A DNA stretch of 64,000 nucleotides from Acidimicrobiales bacterium (GCA_020629375.1 JAHDDK010000018.1:1-64000); one strand, 5' to 3'. Positions 10,604 to 21,186 are shown, numbered from the stretch's first letter. Translations and numbers: made by a program. Notes: generated by a model from the sequence alone, not told the origin.

Positions 10604-11140
10604 ATGGCGATGCGAACCCGGCAAGCCACACCGGACGACGTCGATGCGATTGCCGAAATCCACGTCCGGTCCTGGCAGGTTGCCTACGCCGGTGTCATAC
10701 CCGCGGAGGTGCTCGACAATCTCGATGTCGAGCGCCGCCGAGAACAGTGGGCCGAGACGGTCACCACCGGACTCGACGATCACGTCGTCTTCGTGGCGGA
10801 GACCGCCGACGCGTCGCTCGCAGGGTTCGCGATGGCCGGTCCCTATCGTGGCGAACCTGCCGCTGGTGTCGGGGAACTGTGGGCGATGTACACCGACCCA
10901 GACATCTGGGGGAGGGGCGCCGGGGATGCCTTGATGTCCGCGGTGCTGGGCTGGTTCGCTGCTGCGGCGATCTCGAAGGCTCACCTGTGGGTGCTCTCTG
11001 ACAACGGCCGGGCGCGGCGCTTCTACGAGCGCTCGGGTTGGATCGTTGCCTCCACCGACCCGGTGGAGACCACGTTCGAGATCGGCGGAGCCGAGATCCC
11101 CGAGGTCCGTTATGAGATCGTCGTGGCGACTCCGCAATGA
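10604..11140 (+). CDS. GNAT family N-acetyltransferase
   Basis: Starts MRTRQATPDDVDAIAEIHVRSWQVAYAGVIP; ELWAMYTDPDIWGRGAGDALM acetyl-CoA binding motif. Confidence 0.88.
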   Translation: MAMRTRQATPDDVDAIAEIHVRSWQVAYAGVIPAEVLDNLDVERRREQWAETVTTGLDDHVVFVAETADASLAGFAMAGPYRGEPAAGVGELWAMYTDPDIWGRGAGDALMSAVLGWFAAAAISKAHLWVLSDNGRARRFYERSGWIVASTDPVETTFEIGGAEIPEVRYEIVVATPQ

Positions 11141-12480
11141 CCGATCTCTTCGCTGCGGCAGCGGCCGAACGGCAGTCCGAACGGGCGCCGCTCGCCGATC
11201 GCCTGCGCCCGATTCGACTCGACGACATCGTGGGTCAGGATCATCTACTCGCACCCGGACGCCCGCTTCGGGCCCTGATCGAGTCGGACACGCTCGGTTC
11301 GATCATCTTGTGGGGGCCACCCGGGACGGGCAAGACCACGCTCGCACGGGTGATCGCCCGCACGACCAAGCGCTGGTTCGATCAGCTGTCGGCGGTGAGC
11401 GCATCGGTGAAGGACGTTCGAGAGGTTCTTGCCGCAGCCGAGAGCCGTCTCGGGCAGCACGATCAGGGAACGATTCTGTTCCTGGATGAGGTGCACCGGT
11501 TCTCGAAGTCTCAACAAGATGCACTTCTGCCCGGTGTCGAGAGCGGGTTGATCACGCTTATCGGGGCGACGACGGAGAATCCTCACTTCGAGGTGAACGC
11601 CGCGTTGCGCAGCCGCTCGACGCTGTTTCGTCTCGAACTGCTGGACGAAGCGGCGCTTCGAGCGTTGACCGACAAGGGGCTCGATGCTGAAGGTGCGGAG
11701 GCCGATGCCGAGGCGATCCAACTGCTCATCGACCGTGGCGGGGGAGATGGCCGCCAGGTCCTCACGGCGCTGGGGGTGGCTGCCGCGCTTGCTCGAAGCG
11801 ACGACGCCCCGGTCACGGTCGACCACGTCGAGGCGGCCCTCGGTACCAAGGCGATCCGGTACGGGCGAGACGACCACTACGACGTCATTTCCGCATTCAT
11901 CAAGTCGATCCGCGGCAGCGATCCCGATGCTGGCCTGTACTGGCTAGCACGCATGCTCGATGCAGGGGAGTCAGCGCGTTTCATCGCCCGGCGGCTCGTG
12001 ATCCTCGCCTCCGAGGACGTCGGCATGGCCGATCCGATGAGTCTCATCGTGGCCGATGCTGCGGCACGGGCGGTCGAGTTCGTCGGACTCCCCGAAGCGC
12101 AGCTCAACCTCGCGCAGGCGGTCGTGCACCTCGCAACCGCACCGAAGTCCAACTCGGTGACGAGTGCGCTTGGTCGGGCGAAGAGCGCCGCCCAGCAAGG
12201 CGGCACCGGAGAGGTGCCAATGCACTTGCGAGACGCCCACTACAAGGGCGCTGCGGGTCTCGGCCATGGGCAGGGCTATCGTTATCCCCACGACGATCCT
12301 GACGGGTGGGTGGACCAGAACCACCGGCCCATCGAGGTCGCCGAGGACGTCTACTACCGGCCCTCATCGCATGGGGCCGAACCCGCACGGTGGGAGCGCT
12401 GGATGCATGATCGCTCGACAACGACGCCGGACCGCACGGCTGGACCGGGTGACACCACCGATGGTGAGGCATCGTCATGA
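11137..12480 (+). CDS. rarA: replication-associated recombination protein A (MgsA/RarA AAA+ ATPase)
   Basis: Walker A WGPPGTGKTTLARVIA, Walker B ILFLDEVHRF, C-terminal MgsA domain (MHLRDAHYKGA..LGHGQGYRYPHD). Confidence 0.94.
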   Translation: MTDLFAAAAAERQSERAPLADRLRPIRLDDIVGQDHLLAPGRPLRALIESDTLGSIILWGPPGTGKTTLARVIARTTKRWFDQLSAVSASVKDVREVLAAAESRLGQHDQGTILFLDEVHRFSKSQQDALLPGVESGLITLIGATTENPHFEVNAALRSRSTLFRLELLDEAALRALTDKGLDAEGAEADAEAIQLLIDRGGGDGRQVLTALGVAAALARSDDAPVTVDHVEAALGTKAIRYGRDDHYDVISAFIKSIRGSDPDAGLYWLARMLDAGESARFIARRLVILASEDVGMADPMSLIVADAAARAVEFVGLPEAQLNLAQAVVHLATAPKSNSVTSALGRAKSAAQQGGTGEVPMHLRDAHYKGAAGLGHGQGYRYPHDDPDGWVDQNHRPIEVAEDVYYRPSSHGAEPARWERWMHDRSTTTPDRTAGPGDTTDGEASS

Positions 12481-12917
12481 TCCCGAAGCGGTTGTTCTGG
12501 TGGTCGAGCGGCTACGCCGCTGGTGCGGCCTCCTCATGGTGGGTTCAGCGCAAGGTCAAGCGCACCGTCGAGACCGTCCCCGATCTCGTGAAGAAAGAAA
12601 TGACGGGACGAGTCGTCGACGCAGGCCGGAAGGCAAAGGCACAGGCCAACGCGACGCCCGTCGTTCGAGCAGCTCGTGATCGCTTTGGTGTGCCGGAGCC
12701 CATCGTCGAGCCCGAACCAACCCCTGTCCGCTCGGCCAAGGTCATCGACCTACGGCGCGTGACGCGTCGCCGCCAGCTCGAGGTCGAAGTCCCGGTCGAT
12801 GAGGTCCCGGTCGATGACGTTGTCGTGGCGGACGAACCGGAGCGAACCGTCGACGAATCAACGACGCGGACATTTGCCGATCGTGCGGCCTCTCTGCGGG
12901 AGCGCACCCGCCGGTAG
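12477..12917 (+). CDS. hypothetical protein between rarA and alaS
   Basis: Open frame with ATGA overlap to rarA; ends 11 nt before alaS; no recognised domain. Confidence 0.65.
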   Translation: MIPKRLFWWSSGYAAGAASSWWVQRKVKRTVETVPDLVKKEMTGRVVDAGRKAKAQANATPVVRAARDRFGVPEPIVEPEPTPVRSAKVIDLRRVTRRRQLEVEVPVDEVPVDDVVVADEPERTVDESTTRTFADRAASLRERTRR

Positions 12918-12928
12918 CATTGGCGCCC

Positions 12929-15496
12929 ATGGAGGCCAAGGACGTACGTCGCCGATTCACCGAGTTCTTTACCAAACGAGGCCACGAGGCCGTGGCATCG
13001 GCGAGCATCATTCCCCACGACGACACGCTGCTGTTCACCAACTCGGGCATGGTCCCGTTCAAGCCCTACTTCCAGGGCACCGAGAAGGCGCCCTACAAGC
13101 GGGCAACGACCGTGCAGAAGTGTGTGCGCGCTGGCGGCAAGCACAACGACCTCGACGAGGTCGGACGGACCGCACGACATCTCACGTTCTTCGAGATGAT
13201 GGGCAACTTCAGCTTTGGCGACTACTTCAAGGACGACGCCATCCCGTTCGCCTGGGAACTCCTCACCGACGTCTTCGGACTCGATCCCGACAAGCTGTGG
13301 GTCACGGTTCACCTCACCGACGACGAGGCCGAGGAGATCTGGGCGACCAAGGTTGGTGTGCCCCGAGAGAAGATTCAGCGACTCGACGAAGACAACTGGT
13401 GGCGGATGGCCGACACGGGTCCGAACGGGCCCTGCTCGGAGATCTTCTACGATCTCGGACCCGAGTACGGCCCCGAGGGGGGTCCCGAGAATCCCGAAGC
13501 CGACGCGCGCTACGTCGAGATCTGGAACCTCGTGTTCATGCAGTTCGATCAGCAGGAGTCTGGCGAGCAGCTTCCGCTCCCCAAGCCATCGATCGACACC
13601 GGCGCCGGCCTCGAGCGGGTGCTCACCGTCCTCCAGGGCGTCGGTTCGGTGTGGGAGACCGACGAGTTCGTTCGGTTGCTCGCCAAGGCGAGTGAACTCT
13701 CCGGTGTCGCCGATGGCGCCGACCCGAAGAGCGACGTGTCGCTACGCATTCTCGCCGATCACGCCCGATCGACGACCTTCATGATCAACGATGGCGTCTT
13801 CCCTTCAAACGAAGACCGCGGGTACGTGCTACGCCGCATCATGCGTCGCGCGATCCGCCACGCCTACATCCTCGGCGTGACCGAGCCCGTCATGCCCACG
13901 TTGGTGTCGACCGTGGTCGAACTGATGGGGGACGACTATCCCGACATTCGTGAGGCCGAGCAGAAGATCCGCGAGATCGTCGAGCACGAAGAAGTCGGCT
14001 TCCGTCGCACGATCGAGACTGGGCTCGGGATCCTCGACACCGAGATGGCTGCGCTCGACGACGATGTGCCGTTGCCCGGCGACGTTGCCTTCAAGCTTCA
14101 CGACACGTTCGGCTTTCCGCTCGAGCTCACCGAAGAGATCGTCGGAGAACGTGGCGGCACCGTGGACACTGCCGGGTTCGCTACCGCAATGGACGAACAA
14201 CGCGAGCGAGCACGTGCGGATCAAAAGTCCAAGGGGGGCACGGTCGACGTTTCCTCGTTCGTTGCCCTCGTTGACGAGCATGGCGCGACCGCGTTCGTCG
14301 GACGCACCGACGTGACCGATGTTTCTGCGACGGTGTTGTGGGTCGGCGACGACGGCGTCGTCCTCGACCGCACGCCCTTCTACGCCGAATCGGGTGGCCA
14401 GATTGGTGACACGGGCACGCTCGTTGGCCCCAATGGAGCGGTCGCCGTGACCGACACGACCTACGCGGTCCCCACCGTCCATCTCCACCACGCCGAAGAT
14501 GCTGCCAGCGTCCTGAACGTCGGCGACACAGTCACGGCGTCGATCGACGTGAGTCGCCGCGACGCCATCCGCCGAAATCACACCGGCACTCACCTGCTGC
14601 ACTCCGCGCTTCGTCGGGTCCTTGGCGATCACGTGCAACAGCAGGGATCATGGGTCGGCCCCGAACGTCTGCGGTTCGACTTCAGCCACTTCGAGTCCGT
14701 CACGACTGACCAGCTGCGCGAGATCGAGGATCTGGTAAACGCCGACGTCCTCAGTAACGACACGACGACACATGACGAGATGCCGATGTCGGACGCGCAG
14801 GCCAAGGGCGCGATCGCGTTCTTTGGGGACAAGTACGGCGACACGGTCCGTGTGCTCGAAGCCGGGCCAAACTCGATCGAGCTGTGCGGCGGTACCCACG
14901 TCCATGCGCTCGGCGACATCGGCCCAATGAAGATCCTGTCCGAATCCTCGATCGGTTCGAACATTCGCCGTGTCGAAGCGGTTACCGGCACGGCGACCAT
15001 AGACATTCTTCGGGCCGATGAGGACACGATCGCGGCGGCTGCGGGGATCGTCGGTGTTCCCGTCGACGACGTCCTCGGTGGGATCGAACGTCGCATGGCC
15101 GAACTCGCTGAGCTCAAGAAGGAGCTTTCATCGGTCAAACAGGCTGCCGCAGGATCCCGCGCGTCCGAGTTCGCTGCGCAAGCGGTCGACGGTGTCGTCG
15201 TCGCCCGTGTCGACGATCTCGACAAGGTGTCCCTCAAGAACCTGGCCGTTGCCATTCGCGATCAGGGCGTGTCGGCGGTTGCTCTCGGTGCGGCACTCGA
15301 TGGTGGGGGAGTAGCCCTCGTCGCTGCCGTCGACGAGGCTTCCGGTCACCACGCCGGAAAGTGGATCGCCCCGGCGGCGAAGATCATCGGCGGCGGGGGC
15401 AAGCCGGCGCCAGTCATCGCCGAAGCCGGTGGTCGAGACCCCGAACAGCTCGACGCCGCCCTCGACCACGTTCGGTCCACCGCCGGAGGCACGTGA
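12929..15496 (+). CDS. alaS: alanyl-tRNA synthetase
   Basis: MEAKDVRRRFTEFFTKRGHE, NSGMVPFKPYFQG, editing domain HTGTHLLHSALR, CGGTH. Confidence 0.97.
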   Translation: MEAKDVRRRFTEFFTKRGHEAVASASIIPHDDTLLFTNSGMVPFKPYFQGTEKAPYKRATTVQKCVRAGGKHNDLDEVGRTARHLTFFEMMGNFSFGDYFKDDAIPFAWELLTDVFGLDPDKLWVTVHLTDDEAEEIWATKVGVPREKIQRLDEDNWWRMADTGPNGPCSEIFYDLGPEYGPEGGPENPEADARYVEIWNLVFMQFDQQESGEQLPLPKPSIDTGAGLERVLTVLQGVGSVWETDEFVRLLAKASELSGVADGADPKSDVSLRILADHARSTTFMINDGVFPSNEDRGYVLRRIMRRAIRHAYILGVTEPVMPTLVSTVVELMGDDYPDIREAEQKIREIVEHEEVGFRRTIETGLGILDTEMAALDDDVPLPGDVAFKLHDTFGFPLELTEEIVGERGGTVDTAGFATAMDEQRERARADQKSKGGTVDVSSFVALVDEHGATAFVGRTDVTDVSATVLWVGDDGVVLDRTPFYAESGGQIGDTGTLVGPNGAVAVTDTTYAVPTVHLHHAEDAASVLNVGDTVTASIDVSRRDAIRRNHTGTHLLHSALRRVLGDHVQQQGSWVGPERLRFDFSHFESVTTDQLREIEDLVNADVLSNDTTTHDEMPMSDAQAKGAIAFFGDKYGDTVRVLEAGPNSIELCGGTHVHALGDIGPMKILSESSIGSNIRRVEAVTGTATIDILRADEDTIAAAAGIVGVPVDDVLGGIERRMAELAELKKELSSVKQAAAGSRASEFAAQAVDGVVVARVDDLDKVSLKNLAVAIRDQGVSAVALGAALDGGGVALVAAVDEASGHHAGKWIAPAAKIIGGGGKPAPVIAEAGGRDPEQLDAALDHVRSTAGGT

Positions 15497-15927
15497 TCGT
15501 CGTTCCTGACGCAGGACGGCTCGCGGGTATCGACCCAGGGAGCGTGCGAATCGGGGTAGCGATCTCGGATTCGGACCAGACGGTGGCGACGCCACTCGAA
15601 GTCGTCGATGCTCGTGACCGCGAGGCTGCGATCCGGAACCTGGCCTCCATCCTCGACGAATGGGAAGTCGTCGGCGTGGTCGTCGGCGATCCTCGAAACA
15701 TGGATGGCAGCAGCGGGGCTGCAGCCAAACACGCTGCTGCGTTTCGCAAAAGGCTGGCTGCCACCATTCGCGTCCCCGTCGTCACCTACGATGAGCGGCT
15801 GACGACGGTCAGCGCCCATCGAGCCCTCGAAGCCGCTGGCCTCGACTCGCGACAGCGTGCCGGAGTCGTCGACATGGTGGCGGCACAAGTGATCCTTCAG
15901 AGCTGGATGGACCAGAAGCGGACATGA
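15493..15927 (+). CDS. ruvX: Holliday junction resolvase-like RuvX/YqgF
   Basis: GIDPGSVRIGVAISD, PVVTYDERLTTVSAHRAL; GTGA overlap with alaS; syntenic with mltG. Confidence 0.92.
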   Translation: MIVVPDAGRLAGIDPGSVRIGVAISDSDQTVATPLEVVDARDREAAIRNLASILDEWEVVGVVVGDPRNMDGSSGAAAKHAAAFRKRLAATIRVPVVTYDERLTTVSAHRALEAAGLDSRQRAGVVDMVAAQVILQSWMDQKRT

Positions 15928-17456
15928 GCGAAGACACGAACGACACAGACAACGGTATGGGCAAGCTACGGAGCCGTTTCGGTCCCGTCCCGGAGCGGGA
16001 CCCGTCTCGGCCAGCGCCGGGCCCACGCCGTGCCGATGAGAGTGTGCAACGCCCCACCCCGGGTCCGCAGCGGATTCGCTCCGGTGGCGCGCCAGGCCTG
16101 TCTTCACCGCGCCCCGCCGAGACGGTCTCGAACCCCGATGTCTCAACGCGCGATAGCTCGATGGCTGATGTCTCGACCGCTGTCGCTGTCCGGCCCACTC
16201 CCGCGCCACTCTTCGACGAACCCGCAGACGACGTCTTCGGCACGCCGCAACCGTCCGAGTGGGCCACCATCGACGCGGAGCCGCTCCCGATGAATGCGGC
16301 AGACGAGCCGCCCGTCGAAGTCATCGATCGTCGGGACTGGGTTCGCGTGCCTCGCCGGACGGGTCCCGTCTTTCGATTCTTCGTGGTCGCCCTCGTGCTC
16401 GGCCTCGGCGCGAGCACGGTCTACAGCCGGGTCACTGGTTGGTTCGACGATCAATATGACCCTCCCGGTGAGCCCGGTGACGCGGTCGAGTTCGTGATCC
16501 CATCGGGCGCCACCGCCAACGACGTGACCCAATCGCTCTACGCCAACAACGTCATCACCAATCCGACGCTGTTTCGCTATTGGCTCGGCGACAACTTCGA
16601 AGGCGACTTTCTTGCGGGCGACTACGCATGCCTGCAAGAGAACATGTCGTTCGACGAGGCCCTCGATTGCCTCGACGGCGTTGGACCGCTGCCACCGCAG
16701 TTCTTCTCGATCACTATCCCCGAGGGTCTTCGTGTCGACGAGATCATCGAGGTTCTCAATCGAGAGAACCCCGGGTTCAGCGAAGCGGCTCTCGAAGAGG
16801 ACCTCAAAGCGACGTTGGTGAGCGTCGGTCTCACGGGCGTCCCCGAGGAACCGATTCCGGGATCACCCGACCCGACGGGCTCCGGCAAAGAAGGGTTGCT
16901 CTTTCCGGCTACCTACCAGATCGACGAGAAGAAGTCCGAGGACACACTCGACATCTTGCGTCGTATGGCCGACACCATGGAACTGAAGTTCACCCAGATC
17001 GTCGACTCGGAAGGCAAGGCCTCCATCATCGACGAACTCGAGCTCACCGATTACGAAGTCATCATCATCGCCTCGCTCATCGAAGAGGAGTACCTGATCG
17101 ATGAGGACCTCGGACGAATCTCGCGAGTCATCTACAACCGTCTGGCGAACGGCCGCTTCTCATTGGGTATCGATGCAACGTCGTGCTACGCCGCGCAAAA
17201 GCCCTGCGCCGACCTCAACGTGGAGGACCTGAATTCGGAGTCGCCGTGGAACACACGCAACCTCTCGAACTTTGGCCTTCCGCCAACGCCGATCAGCTCC
17301 CCAGGAGAGAAAGCGCTCCGCGCGGCACTCAACCCGGAGCTCGGGGACTGGCTGTACTACGTACGGACCGAAGAGGACGGCGGGCACACGTTCGCCGTCA
17401 CGGACGCCGAGTTCAACGCGGCCAAAGCCGTGTGCATCGAGCGCGGGTACTGCTAG
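15924..17456 (+). CDS. mltG: endolytic transglycosylase MltG (YceG-like) with long disordered N-terminus
   Basis: IIIASLIEEEY, SRVIYNRLANGRFSLGIDAT, NLSNFGLPPTPISSPGEKALRAAL. Confidence 0.92.
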   Translation: MSEDTNDTDNGMGKLRSRFGPVPERDPSRPAPGPRRADESVQRPTPGPQRIRSGGAPGLSSPRPAETVSNPDVSTRDSSMADVSTAVAVRPTPAPLFDEPADDVFGTPQPSEWATIDAEPLPMNAADEPPVEVIDRRDWVRVPRRTGPVFRFFVVALVLGLGASTVYSRVTGWFDDQYDPPGEPGDAVEFVIPSGATANDVTQSLYANNVITNPTLFRYWLGDNFEGDFLAGDYACLQENMSFDEALDCLDGVGPLPPQFFSITIPEGLRVDEIIEVLNRENPGFSEAALEEDLKATLVSVGLTGVPEEPIPGSPDPTGSGKEGLLFPATYQIDEKKSEDTLDILRRMADTMELKFTQIVDSEGKASIIDELELTDYEVIIIASLIEEEYLIDEDLGRISRVIYNRLANGRFSLGIDATSCYAAQKPCADLNVEDLNSESPWNTRNLSNFGLPPTPISSPGEKALRAALNPELGDWLYYVRTEEDGGHTFAVTDAEFNAAKAVCIERGYC

Positions 17457-17461
17457 GCGCC

Positions 17462-18274
17462 ATGCGCGCCCCGCTCGTGGCCGGCGTCATCGGATGGCCG
17501 GTCGATCATTCGCGAAGCCCGGCCATTCACAACGCCGCTGCGGCCGCAGCCGGGGCACCACTCGTCTACGGGGCCATGCCCGTCGCTCCTGGTCAGACCG
17601 AGAGCGCTCTTGACGCCGTCCGTGCCCTCGGACTCCGAGGGCTGTCCGTGACGATGCCGCACAAGGAACGCGCCGCCGAGCTGGTCGATCGGCGCTCTGA
17701 GGTGGCCGAGCGGCTCGGGGCGGTCAACCACGTCCGAAACGACGAGGGAGTCCTGTGGGGAGACAACACCGACGGCGAGGGCTTCCTGATTGGGCTCGAG
17801 CACGAGACGGGTAGCCGTGTTGCGGGACGATCAGTCGCAATCGCCGGGACCGGTGGCGCAGCTCGTGCGATCCTCGCAGCCTGTCATGCGGGCGGCGCGG
17901 CACGACTTGGTCTGCTCTCACGAGATCCGACCAGAGTCGGAATGCTTCGCCATCTGGCCCCCGACGTCATCGCTCTCGAACCCGCAGCACTTGGGGACTA
18001 TGACCTTGTCATCAATGCCACGCCGGTCGGTATGGCCGGAACGGAACATGACGGCAAGATCCCGTTCGAGCCCACGGGCTTCGCGGGGTCGGCGACGGTC
18101 GTGGACATCGTCTACAACCCGATCGAGACCCCGCTGATGGCTGCGTCGAGAGCCTGCGGTCTGACGGTCGTCGGAGGGCTGGCGATGCTCGCCGGACAGG
18201 CGGCGGCGCAGTTCGAGTCCTGGACGGGCGTCGAAGCGCCCCTCGACGTCATGATTGCCGCTGCCTCGGCCTGA
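17462..18274 (+). CDS. aroE: shikimate dehydrogenase
   Basis: GVIGWPVDHSRSPAIHN, VTMPHKE, GDNTDGEGF, NATPVGMAG. Confidence 0.93.
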   Translation: MRAPLVAGVIGWPVDHSRSPAIHNAAAAAAGAPLVYGAMPVAPGQTESALDAVRALGLRGLSVTMPHKERAAELVDRRSEVAERLGAVNHVRNDEGVLWGDNTDGEGFLIGLEHETGSRVAGRSVAIAGTGGAARAILAACHAGGAARLGLLSRDPTRVGMLRHLAPDVIALEPAALGDYDLVINATPVGMAGTEHDGKIPFEPTGFAGSATVVDIVYNPIETPLMAASRACGLTVVGGLAMLAGQAAAQFESWTGVEAPLDVMIAAASA

Positions 18275-18368
18275 GGAGCATCAGACGCGATCAAACCCAC
18301 GCTGCGTGTCAACTCTGGTTGCCTCGTGCCGATTGAACAGCACGACCCGCACGCATCGGAGCAGCGCA

Positions 18369-20411
18369 ATGTCATTACAGGGAACCCTCCGAACCCTCGG
18401 TATCACCGAGGTTCTCGAGTTCCTCGCGGACCGAAAGGCCACAGGACGTCTCGACATCGACGCCGGCACTGGGACCGCGACGTACTGGATGTTCCGGGGC
18501 GACGTTTCATCGACGTCATACGACTTCTCCGGTGAACACGGCTCCGACCCGGCCGAAGCGACGTATTTCGCCCTCTCCGAGATCGATGGAACGTTCATCT
18601 TCGATGAAGATGAGGCGCCGCCGCTCGGCGAACCCTCCGAAGACGTACCGTCGGTCCTTGCCCGTACCGCAGCGATCGCTGAACAGTGGTCGGAGATCCA
18701 GCAGGACATTCCATCGGTTCACCACATTCTTCGCCGCAATACCGACATCGACGGTTCGGTGACGATCCAACCCGAGTGGTGGAAAGCCATCGAGTTGGTC
18801 GGGAGCGGTACCACATGCAAAGCGATCGCCGTTGCCCTCGACATGAGTCCTCTCGAGGCGAGCACGATGGCTCACGAGATGCTCGAGGCCGGGCTCCTCG
18901 TCGCAAGTGACGACATCGCCGAGCCGGTCTTGGATGAACCGCCAGTGGATGACCCAGCAGCGGATGAGCCGGTACTTGATGCAACAGCAGAGCCGGATGA
19001 GCTCGCCGTCGTCGATGACGTTTCCACGGAGACCGAGACCGAGCCGCTCGCGGATGACTACACCCATGATGAGAACATCGAGGCGGCCGAGCCCGCCTTC
19101 ATGCTCGAGGACTTCGCCTCGCAAAGCGAGCCCGCCGTCGAGCCGATCGCCGATTCGGGATTCGAGACCTCGGTCGACGGTGCGCTCGAACCCGGTGCGG
19201 TCGAACAGGGCGCGCACGATCAGGGCGAACCGCTGGTGGCCACGTCGACCGTCAGCGCCGAAGCGCCGGACGACTCGCTCGCAGCTGACGCTGCGGCAGG
19301 CCAGGCGCTCGCCGACGCACTTCTCGATCCTGCCGCGATGGGTGACGTCGAACCCGAGTCCGCCAACTCTCCTCGGACTCTCGACGAGATCAGCCAGGCG
19401 GTGGAACAACTCACCGGAGACAGCAGTGGTTCGGTCATTGACCGCGAATCGCCAGTGGCTGTCGACTCGTTCGATGTTGCCTCCGATGTCGTCGCTGACG
19501 TGCTACCCGAAGAACCGGTTGCAAGCGCCGGCGTGATGAACGACACGCTCATGGCCGCAGCGCCGGATGATGGAATGCTCGATTCGCCGGTTCACGTCGA
19601 CGCTCCAGATGCGCATGTAGCGGCGCCGGAGACGCTCACCGCGGCGGATGTCTTTGAGTACGCAGCGGAGCCCGCGCTTCCAGCGGAGCCTCAGTCAGCG
19701 CCCGAGACACACCTTGCGCCCGAGACACAGCTCGCGCCTGAGACGCATGAGGCGGAGGACGATGGTTGGGCCTCCGACCACAGCAAACCGGCACCTCAGG
19801 TCCGACTCGAGCCGAGGCCTGCGTCCCCTGGAGCGGCATCTGCGGATCTCTCCGCACCAGACGCCTCTGCGCCATTCGCTCCCGAGCTGAGCCCGTTTGA
19901 CTCGGTCGCTCCGCTTGGGTCCGACCCGTTCAACGACAGCGCTGCGGCTCCGAACCCCTTCGCCGACATTGCCGGAAGCGACTTGGTGGCCTCCGACGAT
20001 CCCCTGGAGTCGCTGACGGAGATCATCCCGCAGACTTCGCGCTTTGTCGGTCTCCCCGAGCCCGCTGCACCAGGACCGCCTTCGGATGCGTCGATGGCCG
20101 AGCTGCCGGGGGTCGTCAACGACTCGTTTGACAGCGCCAACTTCTCATCGATGGACTTCGAGCAACACACCCCGCCCCCCGAACAGGCCGAGCCTCCCGC
20201 TCCGGGTGGGCTGAACCTGCCGAGCTTGAGCGGCGTCGACACCGACCTCGGCAACTGGCAGATGGATGACACGTTTGCTCCGCCTCCACCCGGGCCCGAC
20301 GCCCAGCCCGTCGATCCGTACAACCAGCTCAACGACCTCGTCGAGGAGAAGGACGACAGGAAGAAGGGCAAAGACAGCGGTGGCCTCGGACGGTTCCTCC
20401 GACGGGACTGA
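18369..20411 (+). CDS. DUF4388-type N-terminal domain protein with long acidic low-complexity region
   Basis: N-terminus MSLQGTLRTLGITEVLEFLADRKATGRLDID resembles DUF4388/PATAN-like domains; about 400 aa of D/E/P/A-rich sequence; basic C-terminal tip. Confidence 0.72.
   Translation: MSLQGTLRTLGITEVLEFLADRKATGRLDIDAGTGTATYWMFRGDVSSTSYDFSGEHGSDPAEATYFALSEIDGTFIFDEDEAPPLGEPSEDVPSVLARTAAIAEQWSEIQQDIPSVHHILRRNTDIDGSVTIQPEWWKAIELVGSGTTCKAIAVALDMSPLEASTMAHEMLEAGLLVASDDIAEPVLDEPPVDDPAADEPVLDATAEPDELAVVDDVSTETETEPLADDYTHDENIEAAEPAFMLEDFASQSEPAVEPIADSGFETSVDGALEPGAVEQGAHDQGEPLVATSTVSAEAPDDSLAADAAAGQALADALLDPAAMGDVEPESANSPRTLDEISQAVEQLTGDSSGSVIDRESPVAVDSFDVASDVVADVLPEEPVASAGVMNDTLMAAAPDDGMLDSPVHVDAPDAHVAAPETLTAADVFEYAAEPALPAEPQSAPETHLAPETQLAPETHEAEDDGWASDHSKPAPQVRLEPRPASPGAASADLSAPDASAPFAPELSPFDSVAPLGSDPFNDSAAAPNPFADIAGSDLVASDDPLESLTEIIPQTSRFVGLPEPAAPGPPSDASMAELPGVVNDSFDSANFSSMDFEQHTPPPEQAEPPAPGGLNLPSLSGVDTDLGNWQMDDTFAPPPPGPDAQPVDPYNQLNDLVEEKDDRKKGKDSGGLGRFLRRD
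19698..19751 (+). repeat. 18-bp coding tandem repeat x3 (APETHL/APETQL/APETHE)
   Basis: gcgcccgagacacacctt / gcgcccgagacacagctc / gcgcctgagacgcatgag, inside the DUF4388 gene. Confidence 0.85.
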
Positions 20412-20414
20412 CCC

Positions 20415-21167
20415 GTGACCGTCATCGTCGGACTCGCCGTCGCCGGTGCAATCGTCGGCATTGCGCTCGCCCGTATCTCGATCCTCGTGCCGGACTCGAC
20501 CGGAGTGTCCTGCTCGCGCGAAGACGTCTCGACTCCCGTTGTCTCGCTCGTCACCGCAATCGTGTGGGCGACAATCGGCGCGACCGTGGGGTGGACCATC
20601 GCCTTGGGTCCGCTGCTCGTCTTCGCCTCTGGCAGCATCGCGCTCTCGGTCGTCGACGTCGTGCGGTTTCGGCTTCCCGATCGCATTCTGTTCCCGACCC
20701 TCGGGGCGACACTCGTGGCGATCATCGTGTCGACCATCGGCGGAGCACCGACAACACATCTGCTGCCGGCGGTCATCGGCGGACTCGCGTACTGCCTGAT
20801 CCTCGCAGTGCCGAGCATGGTCAGCGCCGGCGGGCTGGCCTTTGGCGACGTCAAGCTCGCCCTTCTGCTCGGACTGATCGTCGGGTGGATGCGCGCCTCG
20901 ATTGCCGAGGCGATCGTGCTCGTGATCTACGCCATGATGGCCGGCATGCTCCTTGGCATCGTCTCGGGATTGCTCGTCGGAGTGGGTCGGCGAGTCATCG
21001 GCCCGCACTTCTTCGCCGACCCGGACGAGCCGCTCGGTGACGACGGCGTACCGACCATTCCGCCGCTGCTCAAGACGGCGTTCCCGTTTGGGCCTGCGCT
21101 GGCGGCAGCAGCGCTCATCGTCACCGTGGCCTCCGGATCCATCCTGCAGGGAACCGGGCTGGTCTGA
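20415..21167 (+). CDS. prepilin peptidase-like protein (A24 family)
   Basis: SVVDVVRFRLPDRI and GGLAFGDVKLALLLGLIVGW conserved motifs (second aspartate GDVKL); multi-TM; no N-terminal zinc domain seen. Confidence 0.82.
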   Translation: MTVIVGLAVAGAIVGIALARISILVPDSTGVSCSREDVSTPVVSLVTAIVWATIGATVGWTIALGPLLVFASGSIALSVVDVVRFRLPDRILFPTLGATLVAIIVSTIGGAPTTHLLPAVIGGLAYCLILAVPSMVSAGGLAFGDVKLALLLGLIVGWMRASIAEAIVLVIYAMMAGMLLGIVSGLLVGVGRRVIGPHFFADPDEPLGDDGVPTIPPLLKTAFPFGPALAAAALIVTVASGSILQGTGLV

Positions 21168-21186
21168 CCGGACCTACAATCGGGCG

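Noticed and set aside
12783-12820. Repeat gtcccggtcgatgag x2 in the rarA-alaS hypothetical gene
   Set aside because: Short coding duplication (VPVDE/VPVDD) in a low-complexity region; unremarkable.
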